Below are positions 30,685-39,501 of a DNA stretch of 64,000 nucleotides, one piece after another. The first letter of the stretch is position 1; each line of letters begins with the position of its first letter. The position numbers were made by a program, and so were the translations under genes. Origin of the DNA: Geodermatophilus marinus (GTDB lineage Bacteria > Actinomycetota > Actinomycetes > Mycobacteriales > Geodermatophilaceae); assembly GCF_003428645.1 (NCBI RefSeq), contig NZ_QVQH01000014.1, forward strand, positions 1 to 64,000, given 5' to 3'. A model generated the notes under the pieces. The model saw only the letters and a program-made list of their open reading frames with translations, was not told the origin of the DNA and did not search any database.

Positions 30685-31468
30685 CCCCTGCGTGTCCGTT
30701 CCCGCTCCGCCGGCCGGTCACAGCCTGCTGGCCGGGAAGACGGTCCTGATCACCGCCGCGGCCGGCACGGGAATCGGCTCGGCCACCGCCCGCCGCTGCC
30801 TGGAGGAGGGCGCCCGTGTTGCGATCAGCGACCGGCACGAGCGCCGGCTGGCCGAGACCGCCGAACTCCTGGCGAAGGAGTTCGACGCGGACGTCGTCGC
30901 CATCCCGTGCGACGTCACCGACCAGGTGCAGGTGACGGCCCTCGTCGAGGGCGCCCTCGCCGCGTTCGGCTCGCTCGACGTGCTGGTCAACAACGCCGGC
31001 CTCGGCGGGACGGCGAGCATCCTGGAGATGACCGACGACCAGTGGTCCTCGGTCCTCGACGTGACGCTCACCGGCACCTTCCGGATGACCCGGGAGGTGG
31101 TGCGACACATGGTCGACCAAGGCTCGGGCGTCATCGTCAACAACGCCTCGGTCGTCGGCTGGCGCGCTCAGCAGGGGCAGGCCCACTACGCCGCGGCCAA
31201 GGCCGGCGTCATGGCGCTGACCCGCTGCACCGCCATGGACGTCGCTCGGCAGGGTGTCCGCGTCAACGCCGTGGCCCCCAGCATCGCCATGCACGCGTTC
31301 CTGGCCAAGGTGACCAGCGATGAGCTGCTGGACCGGCTCAGCGACTCCGAGGCGTTCGGCCGCGCGGCCGAGCCGTGGGAGGTCGCCAACGTCATCGCTT
31401 TCCTGGCCAGCGACTACTCCAGCTACATGACCGGCGAGGTCGTGTCCGTCAGCAGCCAGCACCCATGA
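30677..31468 (+). CDS. ipdF: Short-chain dehydrogenase IpdF
   Basis: 263 aa SDR. Cofactor site TAAAGTGIGSATARRCLEEG at about residues 26-45, NNAGLGGTA, and active-site Y-A-A-A-K with upstream Ser (VNNASVVGW). The unusual T-A-A-A-G-T-G-I-G glycine loop is typical of IpdF. It oxidises the ring hydroxyl of 5-OH-HIC-CoA for IpdC and EchA20. It sits between ipdC and echA20, the order of the reaction partners. Confidence 0.88.
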   Translation: MSDPCVSVPAPPAGHSLLAGKTVLITAAAGTGIGSATARRCLEEGARVAISDRHERRLAETAELLAKEFDADVVAIPCDVTDQVQVTALVEGALAAFGSLDVLVNNAGLGGTASILEMTDDQWSSVLDVTLTGTFRMTREVVRHMVDQGSGVIVNNASVVGWRAQQGQAHYAAAKAGVMALTRCTAMDVARQGVRVNAVAPSIAMHAFLAKVTSDELLDRLSDSEAFGRAAEPWEVANVIAFLASDYSSYMTGEVVSVSSQHP

Positions 31469-31479
31469 GGAAGGAATCG

Positions 31480-32238
31480 ATGGACACCGGGATCCGGTTC
31501 GAGCGGGCGGATGCCAGCGGCGTGGCCGAGGTCGTCATGGACGCTCCGCCGGTCAACGCGCTGACCGTGGCCGGCTGGTACGCCGTCGCCGATGCGCTGA
31601 CGGAGGCCGGCCGTGACCCGGCCACCCGCGCCGTCGTGCTGCGCGCTGAGGGCCGCGGCTTCAACGCGGGAGTGGACATCAAGGAGGTGCAGGCCAGCCC
31701 GGACCACTCGGCGATCATCGGCGCCAACCGTGGCTGCTACGCCGCCTTCGCCGCCGTCTACGACTGCCCGGTGCCGGTGGTCGCCGCCGTGCACGGCTTC
31801 TGCCTGGGCGGTGGCATCGGTCTGGTCGGCAACGCCGACGTCATCGTCGCATCGGATGACGCCACCTTCGGCCTGCCCGAGGTCGACCGTGGCGCACTCG
31901 GCGCGGCCACCCACCTGTCCCGGCTGGTCCCCCAGCACCTCATGCGGGCGATGTTCTACACCTCCGCCACCGCGTCTGCTGCGCAGCTGCACGCCTTCGG
32001 CTCCGTCTGGTCCGTCGTCCCCCGCGCTGACCTGCGGGGCACGGCCTTCGAGGTCGCCGGGCAGATCGCGGCCAAGAACCCGACGGTGATCCGCGCCGCC
32101 AAGGAGGCGCTCAACGGCATCGACCTGTGGGACGTCAAGCGCAGCTACCGGTTCGAGCAGGGCTTCACCTTCGAGCTCAACCTGTCCGGCACCGCCGACG
32201 AGGTGCGCGAGGGCTTCGGCTCGGGAGGTGGTCGCTGA
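31480..32238 (+). CDS. echA20: Ring D-opening enoyl-CoA hydratase-fold hydrolase EchA20
   Basis: 252 aa crotonase. The oxyanion-hole segments are GRGFNAGVDIKEVQ and HGFCLGGGIGLVGNADVIVA, and the active-site loop is FGLPEVDRGALGAATHLSRL. EchA20 hydrolyses the five-membered ring of HIEC-CoA to COCHEA-CoA, the IpdAB substrate. ATG at 31480 is chosen because AGGAAGG precedes it; the in-frame ATG at 31465 lies upstream of that site. Its TGA overlaps the next ATG (TGATG). Confidence 0.87.
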   Translation: MDTGIRFERADASGVAEVVMDAPPVNALTVAGWYAVADALTEAGRDPATRAVVLRAEGRGFNAGVDIKEVQASPDHSAIIGANRGCYAAFAAVYDCPVPVVAAVHGFCLGGGIGLVGNADVIVASDDATFGLPEVDRGALGAATHLSRLVPQHLMRAMFYTSATASAAQLHAFGSVWSVVPRADLRGTAFEVAGQIAAKNPTVIRAAKEALNGIDLWDVKRSYRFEQGFTFELNLSGTADEVREGFGSGGGR

Positions 32239-33368
32239 TGGACCTCACCTGGTCACCGGCCGAGGAGGCGTTCCGGGACGAGGCCCGCACCTGGCTCGAT
32301 GCCAACGTGCCGCGCGGACTGCCCTCGGGCGACACCCGCGAGGGTTTCACCGCTCACCTGGAGTGGGAGCGGAAGCTGTTCGCCGACCGCTGGGCGGTCG
32401 TCTCCTGGCCCGAGCGCTACGGCGGGCGCGACGCTTCCATCTGGGAGTGGCTGATCTTCGAGGAGGAGTACTACCGGGCCGGGGCCCCGCAGCGGGTCAC
32501 CCAGAACGGCATCTTCCTGCTCGCCCCCACCGTGTTCGAGTTCGGCACCCCCGAGCAGCAGGACGAGATCCTGCCCAGGATGGCCGCGGCCGAGCAGCTG
32601 TGGGGCCAGGGCTGGTCCGAGCCCGGCGCCGGCAGCGACCTCGCTGCCATCAGCAGCCGGGCGGACAAGGTCGGCGGCGGCTGGCGGATCAACGGGCAGA
32701 AGACGTGGACCACCCGCGGCGCCTTCTGCACGCACCTGTTCGGGTTGTTCCGCACCGACCCCGAGGCATCCCGGCACGCCGGGCTCACCTACCTCCTCGT
32801 GCCGCTGGACACCCCTGGCGTGACCGTCCGCGGCTTCGGCCGGCTCGACGGGGACGAGGGCTTCGCCGAGGTGTTCTTCGACGATGTCGTCGTCCCCGAT
32901 TCCGCGGTCCTCGGCGGGGTCGGCCAGGGCTGGTCGGTGGCCATGGCCACCACCGGCTCCGAGCGCGGGCTCACCCTCCGCTCACCGGGCCGGTTCCTCG
33001 CGGCCGCCGAGCGGCTCCGGGCGCTGGCCGTCGAGCGGGCCGGTTCACTCTCCGCCTCGGCCCGCGACGGCGTGGTCGAGGCACACCTGCGCGCCGAGGC
33101 CTACCAGCTGTTCACCCTCGCCCAGGTGACGGATCTGGCGGAGGGGCGCAAGGCGGGCGCGGAGTCCAGCCTCAACAAGCTGTACTGGTCCGAGCTCGAC
33201 ATCGCCCTGCACGAGACGGCGTTGCAGCTCCTCGGGTCCGACGCAGAGGTCGACGGCCCCTGGAGCCGCGGGCACATGTTCTCCCTCTCGGGTCCGATCT
33301 ACGCCGGGACCAACGAGATCCAGCGCTCCATCGTCGCCGAGCGCCTGCTCGGGCTGCCCCGGAAGTGA
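32238..33368 (+). CDS. Acyl-CoA dehydrogenase, FadE31-like (alpha-type subunit)
   Basis: 376 aa ACAD starting MDLTWSPAEEAFRDEARTWL. FAD/substrate segments are GWSEPGAGSDLAAISSRAD, NGQKTWTTRGAFCTHLFGLF, and the C-terminal YAGTNEIQRSIVAERLLGLP. It is immediately followed by a shorter partner, the arrangement of the alpha2-beta2 steroid ACADs. Resemblance is to mycobacterial FadE31. FadE31/FadE32 is inferred to dehydrogenate MOODA-CoA, because a fadE32 mutant is reported to accumulate MOODA. Confidence 0.75.
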   Translation: MDLTWSPAEEAFRDEARTWLDANVPRGLPSGDTREGFTAHLEWERKLFADRWAVVSWPERYGGRDASIWEWLIFEEEYYRAGAPQRVTQNGIFLLAPTVFEFGTPEQQDEILPRMAAAEQLWGQGWSEPGAGSDLAAISSRADKVGGGWRINGQKTWTTRGAFCTHLFGLFRTDPEASRHAGLTYLLVPLDTPGVTVRGFGRLDGDEGFAEVFFDDVVVPDSAVLGGVGQGWSVAMATTGSERGLTLRSPGRFLAAAERLRALAVERAGSLSASARDGVVEAHLRAEAYQLFTLAQVTDLAEGRKAGAESSLNKLYWSELDIALHETALQLLGSDAEVDGPWSRGHMFSLSGPIYAGTNEIQRSIVAERLLGLPRK

Positions 33369-33372
33369 CCCG

Positions 33373-34407
33373 ATGAGATTCGCTCCCACCCCTGACCAGC
33401 TCGAGCTCGCCGGCGCCGTCCGCGAACTGCTCGCCGACGCCTGCCCGCCGGAGGTGGTGCGCGCCGCCTGGGGCCCGGAAGGGGACACGGGCCGGACGGC
33501 GCTCTGGCGGCAGCTCGCGGACCTCGGCCTGCTCGGTGCCATGGTGCCCGAGGACGTCGGTGGGCTCGGGCTCACCGAGGTCGACCTCGTACCGCTGTTC
33601 GTGGAGGTCGGCCGCGCCGCCGTGCCGCTGCCCGTCGCCGAGACCGTCGCCGTCCTCGCGCCCGTGCTGGCCGGGGTCGGGTCGACCGACCTGGCCGGGC
33701 TCGTGGCCGGTGACCTCGTGGGTACCGCGGAGCTGGCCGGCTCGGGCATCCTGCCGTGGGCCGGCTGCAGCGACCGGGCGCTGGTGCGTTCGGGCGCGGA
33801 GCTGCGGTTGGTCGACCTCACCGGCGTGGATCTGGCGCCGGTGGTCACCGTCGACGGCAGCCGGGCAGCCGCGCGCACCCCGTCGGTCGCCGGCACCTCC
33901 GTGACCGCGGATCCGGCGGAGCTCGAGCGGGCCTGGCTGCGCGGCGCCCTCGCCGCCGCCGCGCAACTGGTCGGCCTCGCCCACCGCCAGCTCGACCTGG
34001 CGGTGGCCCACACCCGCGAGCGCAAGCAGTTCGGCGTCCCGGTCGGCAGCCAGCAGGCGGTCAAGCACCTGCTCGCGAACGTCCTGCTGGACCTGCGCTT
34101 CTGCGTGCCGGTGGTCCAGCGGGCCGCCGTCTCGCTGGCCTCGGGGGCCCCCGAGGCGCGGGCGCACGTCGCCGCGGCCAAGGCCATGACCTCGGAGATG
34201 GCCGGGCGCACTGCCCGCAGCACCATCCAGGCGCACGGCGCCATCGGCTACACGGTCGAGTACGACCTGCACCTCTACGTGAAGCGCTCCTGGGCGCTGG
34301 CCGCGTCCTGGGGGGACGTCGCGCACCACCGCGCCGTCGTCGCCGACTCCCTCGGCCTGCCGCCCGCCGTCGACCCGTCCGCACTGCCCTGGGAGGCCGC
34401 ACGATGA
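33373..34407 (+). CDS. Acyl-CoA dehydrogenase, FadE32-like (beta-type subunit)
   Basis: 344 aa, shorter and more divergent than the preceding ACAD. N-terminal FAPTPDQLELAGAVRELLAD, C-terminal half with LAVAHTRERKQFGVPVGSQQ and the flavin-side IQAHGAIGYTVEYDLHLYVK. The middle beta domain is degenerate, as in the non-catalytic-like beta subunits of steroid heterotetrameric ACADs. Only 4 bp separate it from its partner, and its stop overlaps the next ATG. Confidence 0.75.
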   Translation: MRFAPTPDQLELAGAVRELLADACPPEVVRAAWGPEGDTGRTALWRQLADLGLLGAMVPEDVGGLGLTEVDLVPLFVEVGRAAVPLPVAETVAVLAPVLAGVGSTDLAGLVAGDLVGTAELAGSGILPWAGCSDRALVRSGAELRLVDLTGVDLAPVVTVDGSRAAARTPSVAGTSVTADPAELERAWLRGALAAAAQLVGLAHRQLDLAVAHTRERKQFGVPVGSQQAVKHLLANVLLDLRFCVPVVQRAAVSLASGAPEARAHVAAAKAMTSEMAGRTARSTIQAHGAIGYTVEYDLHLYVKRSWALAASWGDVAHHRAVVADSLGLPPAVDPSALPWEAAR

Positions 34408-35276
34408 CCGAACCGCAGCCGCCGGTCCTGTACGAGGTGGTCGACTCGATCGCCTACGTGACGCTCAACCGGCCCGAGTACCGCAACGCGCAGAACTCGG
34501 CGATGACCTACGCGCTGGACCAGGCCTTCTACGACGCCGCGGCCGACGACGAGGTGAAGGTCGTGGTGCTCCGCGCGGCCGGCAAGCACTTCAGCGCAGG
34601 CCACGACATCGGAACTCCTGGCCGTGACGTCGACACCTCGTTCGACCGCAGGGCCGGGCTGTGGTGGGACCACGTCGGCAAGTCCGGGGCGGAGCTGCGG
34701 TACGCCCGCGAGTCCGAGGTCTACCTGGGCATGTGCCGGCGCTGGCGGGAGCTGCCCAAGCCGGTCGTCGCCCAGGTGCAGGGCGCCTGTATCGCCGGCG
34801 GGCTGATGCTCGCCTGGGTCTGCGACTTCATCGTCGCCTCCGACGATGCCTTCTTCGCCGACCCGGTCGTGCGCATGGGCATCCCGGGGGTGGAGTACTT
34901 CGCCCACCCGTGGGCGATGGGCACGCGTCAGGCCAAGGAGTTCCTCTACCTGGGCGAGCGGATCGACGCCGCCCGGGCCCGGGAGTGGGGGATGGTCAAC
35001 CGGGTCGTGCCGCGCGAGCAGCTGGACGCCGAGGTCGCCGACCTGGCGGCGCGGATCGCGACCATGCCGCGGCTCGGGCTCGCGCTGACCAAGAAGGCCA
35101 TCAACCAGGCCGAGGACCTGATGGGCCAGCACGCCGGGATGGATTCCGTCTTCGGGCTGCACCACGTCGCCCACGCCCACAACGCCGAGGTCGGCGCGGA
35201 CTCGCTCGGCGGGCACGACGCCCGCTCGATGCGCGACGCCCGCCGCTCCGCCGAGACCCCGCAGGAGACCGCGTGA
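34404..35276 (+). CDS. Enoyl-CoA hydratase/isomerase family protein
   Basis: 290 aa crotonase. The N-terminal SIAYVTLNRPEYRNAQNSAM, GKHFSAGHDIGTPGRD (oxyanion hole) and QGACIAGGLMLAWVCDFIVA are standard. Insertions around residues 75-100 (RRAGLWWDHVGKSGAELRYA) make it longer than simple hydratases. It lies between the FadE31/32-like pair and an SDR, so hydration of the MOODA-derived enoyl-CoA or of HIPE-CoA is likely (inference). ATGA overlap upstream and GTGA overlap downstream. Confidence 0.7.
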   Translation: MTEPQPPVLYEVVDSIAYVTLNRPEYRNAQNSAMTYALDQAFYDAAADDEVKVVVLRAAGKHFSAGHDIGTPGRDVDTSFDRRAGLWWDHVGKSGAELRYARESEVYLGMCRRWRELPKPVVAQVQGACIAGGLMLAWVCDFIVASDDAFFADPVVRMGIPGVEYFAHPWAMGTRQAKEFLYLGERIDAARAREWGMVNRVVPREQLDAEVADLAARIATMPRLGLALTKKAINQAEDLMGQHAGMDSVFGLHHVAHAHNAEVGADSLGGHDARSMRDARRSAETPQETA

Positions 35277-36136
35277 CCGCCCGTTCCGTCATCGTCACCG
35301 GCGCCGGCCAGGGCCTGGGCCGCGCGCACGCCCTCGCCCTCGGCGCGGCGGGCTTCGACGTCGTCGTCAACGACGTGGGCGAGGCCGCCGAGGTCGTCGC
35401 GCAGGAGGTCCGCGATGCCGGCGGCAGCGCGGTGGCGCACGCCTGCGACGTCGCCGACTGGGACGCCGCCGCGGGGCTGATCGGTGCCGCGGTCGACGCC
35501 TTCGGCCGGCTGGACGCCCTGGTGAACAACGCCGGCATCGTGCGCGACCGGATGCTGGTCGGGATGAGCGAGCGCGAGTGGGACGACGTGCTGCGCGTCG
35601 ACCTGAAGGGGCACTTCTGCCCGCTCCGGCACGCCGCCGCGCACTGGCGCGAGCGGTTCAAGGCCGGCGAGCAGGTGGAGGCGCGGATCGTCAACACCAG
35701 CTCCGGTGCCGGCCTCATGGGCAGCGTCGGGCAGGGCAACTACGCGGCCGCGAAGGCCGGCGTCGTGGCGATGACGCAGGTCGCCGCGGTGGAGCTGGCC
35801 CGCTACGGGATCACGGTCAACGCCCTGGCCCCCGCAGCGCGCACCCCGATGACCGAGGCGGTGTTCGCCCAGACGATGGCCAAGCCCGACGAGGGCTTCG
35901 ACGCCATGGACCCGGCCAACGTCTCACCGCTGGTCGTGTGGCTGGCGTCGGCGGAGTCCGGGTTCGTCACCGGCCAGGTGTTCGAGGTCGAGGCCGACCG
36001 GGTCGGGATCTGCGACGGCTGGCGGTTCGGCCCGCGCCGGGAGGCCGGGCGGCGGTGGCGCCCCGACGAGCTGGGCGAGGTGGTCAAGGACCTGCTGGCC
36101 GAGGCGGTGCCGCCCACCCCGGTCTACGGCGCATGA
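35273..36136 (+). CDS. SDR-family 3-hydroxyacyl-CoA dehydrogenase-like protein
   Basis: 287 aa SDR resembling the dehydrogenase module of peroxisomal multifunctional enzyme type 2. Glycine loop VTGAGQGLGRAHALALGAAG, NNAGIVRDRMLVGMSEREWD, active-site Ser in NTSSGAGLMGS and Y-A-A-A-K. It follows a crotonase gene and precedes the IpdE1/E2 pair, so it plausibly oxidises a 3-hydroxyacyl-CoA in ring C/D beta-oxidation. The C-terminal extension after residue 235 is basic. GTG start overlaps the upstream stop. Confidence 0.72.
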   Translation: MTARSVIVTGAGQGLGRAHALALGAAGFDVVVNDVGEAAEVVAQEVRDAGGSAVAHACDVADWDAAAGLIGAAVDAFGRLDALVNNAGIVRDRMLVGMSEREWDDVLRVDLKGHFCPLRHAAAHWRERFKAGEQVEARIVNTSSGAGLMGSVGQGNYAAAKAGVVAMTQVAAVELARYGITVNALAPAARTPMTEAVFAQTMAKPDEGFDAMDPANVSPLVVWLASAESGFVTGQVFEVEADRVGICDGWRFGPRREAGRRWRPDELGEVVKDLLAEAVPPTPVYGA

Positions 36137-37308
36137 CCGCTGGTACCTCGCAGGACGTGACCTTCCGCGCGGAGGTCCGCGACTGGCTGGAGGCGCAGCT
36201 GTCCGGTGAGTTCGCCGGGCTGCGCGGCAGCGGCGGTCCGGGGCGCGAGCACGAGCACCTCCAGGAGCGCGCCGCGTGGGAGCGGCGGCTGGGGGAGGCC
36301 GGCTGGATCGGGATCGGCTGGCCCGATCCCCGGTACGGCCGGGCGCTGAGCCTGCAACGCCAGGTGATCTTCCACGAGGAGTACGCGCGGGCGGCGGCGC
36401 CCGGCCGGCTCGGGCACATCGGCGAGCAGCTGCTGGTCCCCACGCTGCTCGCCAACGGGACCGAGGAGCAGAAGGAGCGCTTCGTGCCCGGCGTGGCCGC
36501 CGGGGAGGTCATGTGGTGCCAGGGCTACTCCGAGCCCGACGCCGGCTCGGACCTGGCCAACGTCGGCACCCGTGCGGTGCTCGACGGCGACCGCTGGGTG
36601 GTGACCGGGCAGAAGATCTGGACCTCGCTGGCGCACGTCGCCGACTGGTGCATCGTGATCGCCCGCACCGAGCCGGGATCGCAGCGGCACGCCGGGCTGT
36701 CGTTCCTGCTCGTCCCGATGGACCAGCCCGGTGTCACCGTGCGGCCCATCGTGCAGCTCACCGGGACGTCGGAGTTCAACGAGGTGTTCCTCGACGGCGC
36801 GGTCGCGGCGGCCGGCGACGTGGTGGGGGAGCCCGGCCAGGGCTGGCGGGTGGCGATGAGCCTGTTGGGCTTCGAGCGCGGGGTCTCGACCCTCGGGCAG
36901 CAGATCGGCTTCGCCCGCGAGCTCAAGGCGATCACCGCCCGGGCGCGGGAGAACGGCGCGGCCGACGACCCGGTGCTGGCCGACCGGATCGTCTCGGCCT
37001 GGGTCGACCTGCAGGTCATGCGGCACACCGCGCTGCGCACGCTCGGCAGCGACGCCGCGCGCGAGGCGCCGTGGGCGGCCAACGTCTCCAAACTGCTGTG
37101 GGCGAACTGGCACCGCCGGCTCGGTGAGCTCGCGATGGCGGTGGAGGGCGCCGCCGCCGTGGTGACCTCCGGGCTGCCCTACGAGCTCACCGACGAGCAG
37201 CGGCTGTTCCTGTTCAGCCGTGCCGACACCATCTACGGGGGATCGAACGAGGTGCAGCGCAACGTACTGGCCGAGCGTCACCTCGGACTGCCCCGCGATC
37301 GTGCCTGA
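36133..37308 (+). CDS. ipdE1: 5-OH-HIP-CoA dehydrogenase subunit IpdE1 (FadE30-like)
   Basis: 391 aa ACAD. It resembles mycobacterial FadE30 in the N-terminal GGPGREHEHLQERAAWERRL, WCQGYSEPDAGSDLANVGT, VTGQKIWTSLAHVADWC, GFERGVSTLGQQIGFAREL and the C-terminal DTIYGGSNEVQRNVLAERHL. IpdE1-IpdE2 is the published alpha2-beta2 ACAD that dehydrogenates 5-OH-HIP-CoA. In mycobacteria the two genes lie in separate operons; here they are adjacent (13 bp apart), as in proteobacteria. Confidence 0.82.
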   Translation: MTAGTSQDVTFRAEVRDWLEAQLSGEFAGLRGSGGPGREHEHLQERAAWERRLGEAGWIGIGWPDPRYGRALSLQRQVIFHEEYARAAAPGRLGHIGEQLLVPTLLANGTEEQKERFVPGVAAGEVMWCQGYSEPDAGSDLANVGTRAVLDGDRWVVTGQKIWTSLAHVADWCIVIARTEPGSQRHAGLSFLLVPMDQPGVTVRPIVQLTGTSEFNEVFLDGAVAAAGDVVGEPGQGWRVAMSLLGFERGVSTLGQQIGFARELKAITARARENGAADDPVLADRIVSAWVDLQVMRHTALRTLGSDAAREAPWAANVSKLLWANWHRRLGELAMAVEGAAAVVTSGLPYELTDEQRLFLFSRADTIYGGSNEVQRNVLAERHLGLPRDRA

Positions 37309-37321
37309 GGAAGCCGCACCG

Positions 37322-38407
37322 ATGGACCTGTCGCTCTCCGAGGAGCAGCGTGACCTGCGGGACGCGGTCCGCTCGCTGCTGGCCAAGCACGCCTCTGCCG
37401 AGGCCGTCCGGACCGCGATCGCCGCGCCCACCGGCCGCGACGAGCAGCTGTGGGCGCAGCTCACCGGCGAGCTCGGACTGACCGCGCTGTCGGTGCCGGA
37501 GCAGCACGACGGCGCGGGCGCGTCCTTCGCGGAGGTCGCCGTCGTCCTGGAGGAGGTCGGTGCCGCGCTGCTGCCGGTGCCCTATGACTCCACCGTCGTC
37601 GTCGCCGAGGTGCTGACGCGGTTCGGCCGCACCGATCTGCTCCCTCCGTTGGGAGACGGCGCCGTGGGCGCGCTGGCGCAGCGCGAGCCCGGTGACCGGT
37701 CGTGGCCCCCGCACGTCGGCTGCGTGGCGTCGAGGAATACGCGCAGCCGGTTGCTCACCGGCGTCCAAGCTGCGGTGATCGACGGCGAGGCCGCCGATCT
37801 CCTCCTGGTGGCCGCGGTGGACGGTGGGGCAGAGGCGCTGTTCGCCGTCGCCGGGGACGCTGCCGGGTTGAGCCGTGCGGCCGTTCCGTTGATGGACCAG
37901 ACGCGACAGGCCGCGGACCTGCGGCTCGAGCGCGTGCCCGGTGAACGGGTGGGCGGTCCCGACGCCGTGGCGTTCGCGCGGGACGTGGCTGCGGTCGCCA
38001 CGGCCTGCGAGGCGGTGGGCACGGCCCGGCGGGCGCTCGAGCGCACCGTCGACCACCTGCGCACCCGGGTGCAGTTCGGCCGGGTGCTGGGCTCCTTCCA
38101 GGCGTTGCGGCACCGGGCAGCGGACCTGTTCACGACCGTGGAGGCCGCCGCGTCGACCGCCCGCTACGCCGCCTGCGCGGTGGCCACGGCGCCGGACGAG
38201 CTGCCGGTGGTGGCGCCGCTGGCGAAGCTGGTCTGCGCGCAGGCGCTCACCGACGTCGCCGCCGAGGCGATCCAGCTGCACGGCGGCATCGCGATCACCT
38301 GGGAGCACGACGCGCACCTGTGGTTCAAGCGGGCAGCGCACGTGCAGCACACCGGTGGCTCACCGGAGCAGCTGCGCCGGCAGCTCGCCCCGGCCGCGGG
38401 CCTCTAG
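37322..38407 (+). CDS. ipdE2: 5-OH-HIP-CoA dehydrogenase subunit IpdE2 (FadE33-like)
   Basis: 361 aa ACAD starting MDLSLSEEQRDLRDAVRSLL. The beta-type features are a degenerate middle domain and a conserved C-terminal half: VDHLRTRVQFGRVLGSFQAL, then AIQLHGGIAITWEHDAHLWF. The second-domain R-T-R-V-Q-F-G-R flavin signature is intact. It is the last gene of the ipd operon; its TAG is shared with the convergent LLM gene and a hairpin follows at once. Confidence 0.8.
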   Translation: MDLSLSEEQRDLRDAVRSLLAKHASAEAVRTAIAAPTGRDEQLWAQLTGELGLTALSVPEQHDGAGASFAEVAVVLEEVGAALLPVPYDSTVVVAEVLTRFGRTDLLPPLGDGAVGALAQREPGDRSWPPHVGCVASRNTRSRLLTGVQAAVIDGEAADLLLVAAVDGGAEALFAVAGDAAGLSRAAVPLMDQTRQAADLRLERVPGERVGGPDAVAFARDVAAVATACEAVGTARRALERTVDHLRTRVQFGRVLGSFQALRHRAADLFTTVEAAASTARYAACAVATAPDELPVVAPLAKLVCAQALTDVAAEAIQLHGGIAITWEHDAHLWFKRAAHVQHTGGSPEQLRRQLAPAAGL

Positions 38408-39462
38408 CTCCGGGAACGGACCGGAGCCGGCTCGTCGGCAGCCGGCACGGCGCGGACGGCCTCCAGCATCGCGGCGAACCGGTCGTCGGCGGAGGTGTCG
38501 GCCGGTGTGGCGACGGACAGCTCGTCGCACAGCCCGCCGTACCAGTCGGCGATCACCGCCGGGAACTCGGCGTAGGTGGCGACGGGCACGATCCTGGCGA
38601 GGACGTCGTCGGGCAGGGCGGCCGGCAACTCGTCCCACCGCTGGTCGCGGACCAGCGCGGTGAGCCGCTCACCCAGCTCCTCGTGCCCGAGCAGGGCGAG
38701 CGTCGGGCGGTACGCGGGCGTGGACCAGAGAAAGGCCATCTCCGTCCGGGCCCGGCTGAGGGCGTCGTGCAGCGACCGCGCGTCCGGTGCGCTGACGGCC
38801 TTGGCGCCCACGACGAGCACCGGGCGCGACACGCGCTGCGCCGCGGCCGCTCCGGCGGTCAGCCAGGGCAGCACGGAGGCGCGCAGGAACCGCGGGTGCG
38901 AGTTGGTGGGGTGGGTCACGAGGCCGTCGGCCTCGGCGCCGGCGAGCTCGCACATGAGCCGGTTCACGCCGCCGGTGAAGATCTCAGGTGCCGGCACCTC
39001 CAGCGGGCCCGGGTTGAAGTAGGGCTGCAGGCGGTCGAAGCGGTAGTGGGTGCCCTCGTACCGCAGCGGACCCTCGCGGGTGAACGCCGCGAAGATGGCC
39101 CGCAGCGCGCGCACGTAGTCGGTCAGCTGCGCGGCGGGGTCCGACCACGGCATCGAGAACCGGCCGACGATGTTGCCCCGCACCTGCGTGGCCAGCCCGA
39201 GCTGGAAGCGCCCGCTCGAGAAGCGGGCGAGGTCCCAGGCGGCGTAGGCGACCACCATCGGGCTCCGGGGGAACGCCAGGGTCATGCTGGTGCGGACCCG
39301 GATCCGCGAGCTGTGCTCCAGCGCGAGCAGGGCCACCGACAGGGAGTCGTGCAGCGTCTCGGGCACGTGCACCGTGTCGAAGCCCAGCCGCTCCACCCGG
39401 CGCACCGCCGCGGGGACGTCGCGCAGCGGTGTCTCCGGCGGGAGGGTGGTGGCCAGCCGCAC
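38404..39462 (-). CDS. LLM-class flavin-dependent oxidoreductase
   Basis: 352 aa, luciferase-like monooxygenase fold. N-terminal VERLGFDTVHVPETLHDSL, SSRIRVRTSMTLAFPRSPMV, and the cofactor loop DLARFSSGRFQLGLATQVRG. This is the F420-linked subgroup seen in mycobacterial steroid loci (MSMEG_2256/Rv3520c-like). The substrate is unknown. GTG start at 39462. It lies 39 bp downstream of fadA6 on the same strand, so the two are probably co-transcribed, and it overlaps the ipdE2 stop by 4 bp. Confidence 0.75.
   Translation of the reverse strand: MRLATTLPPETPLRDVPAAVRRVERLGFDTVHVPETLHDSLSVALLALEHSSRIRVRTSMTLAFPRSPMVVAYAAWDLARFSSGRFQLGLATQVRGNIVGRFSMPWSDPAAQLTDYVRALRAIFAAFTREGPLRYEGTHYRFDRLQPYFNPGPLEVPAPEIFTGGVNRLMCELAGAEADGLVTHPTNSHPRFLRASVLPWLTAGAAAAQRVSRPVLVVGAKAVSAPDARSLHDALSRARTEMAFLWSTPAYRPTLALLGHEELGERLTALVRDQRWDELPAALPDDVLARIVPVATYAEFPAVIADWYGGLCDELSVATPADTSADDRFAAMLEAVRAVPAADEPAPVRSRS
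38407..38427 (+). terminator. Hairpin at the ipdE2 stop
   Basis: GCTCCGG at 38407-38413 pairs with CCGGAGC at 38421-38427 around a 7-nt loop. It begins on the last base of the ipdE2 stop and lies within the last codons of the convergent LLM gene, so it is probably the end of the ipd operon. Confidence 0.5.
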
Positions 39463-39501
39463 CGGTCAGCCGCTCCGTCGTCCTGACATCGCCGCGCCGG
39501 C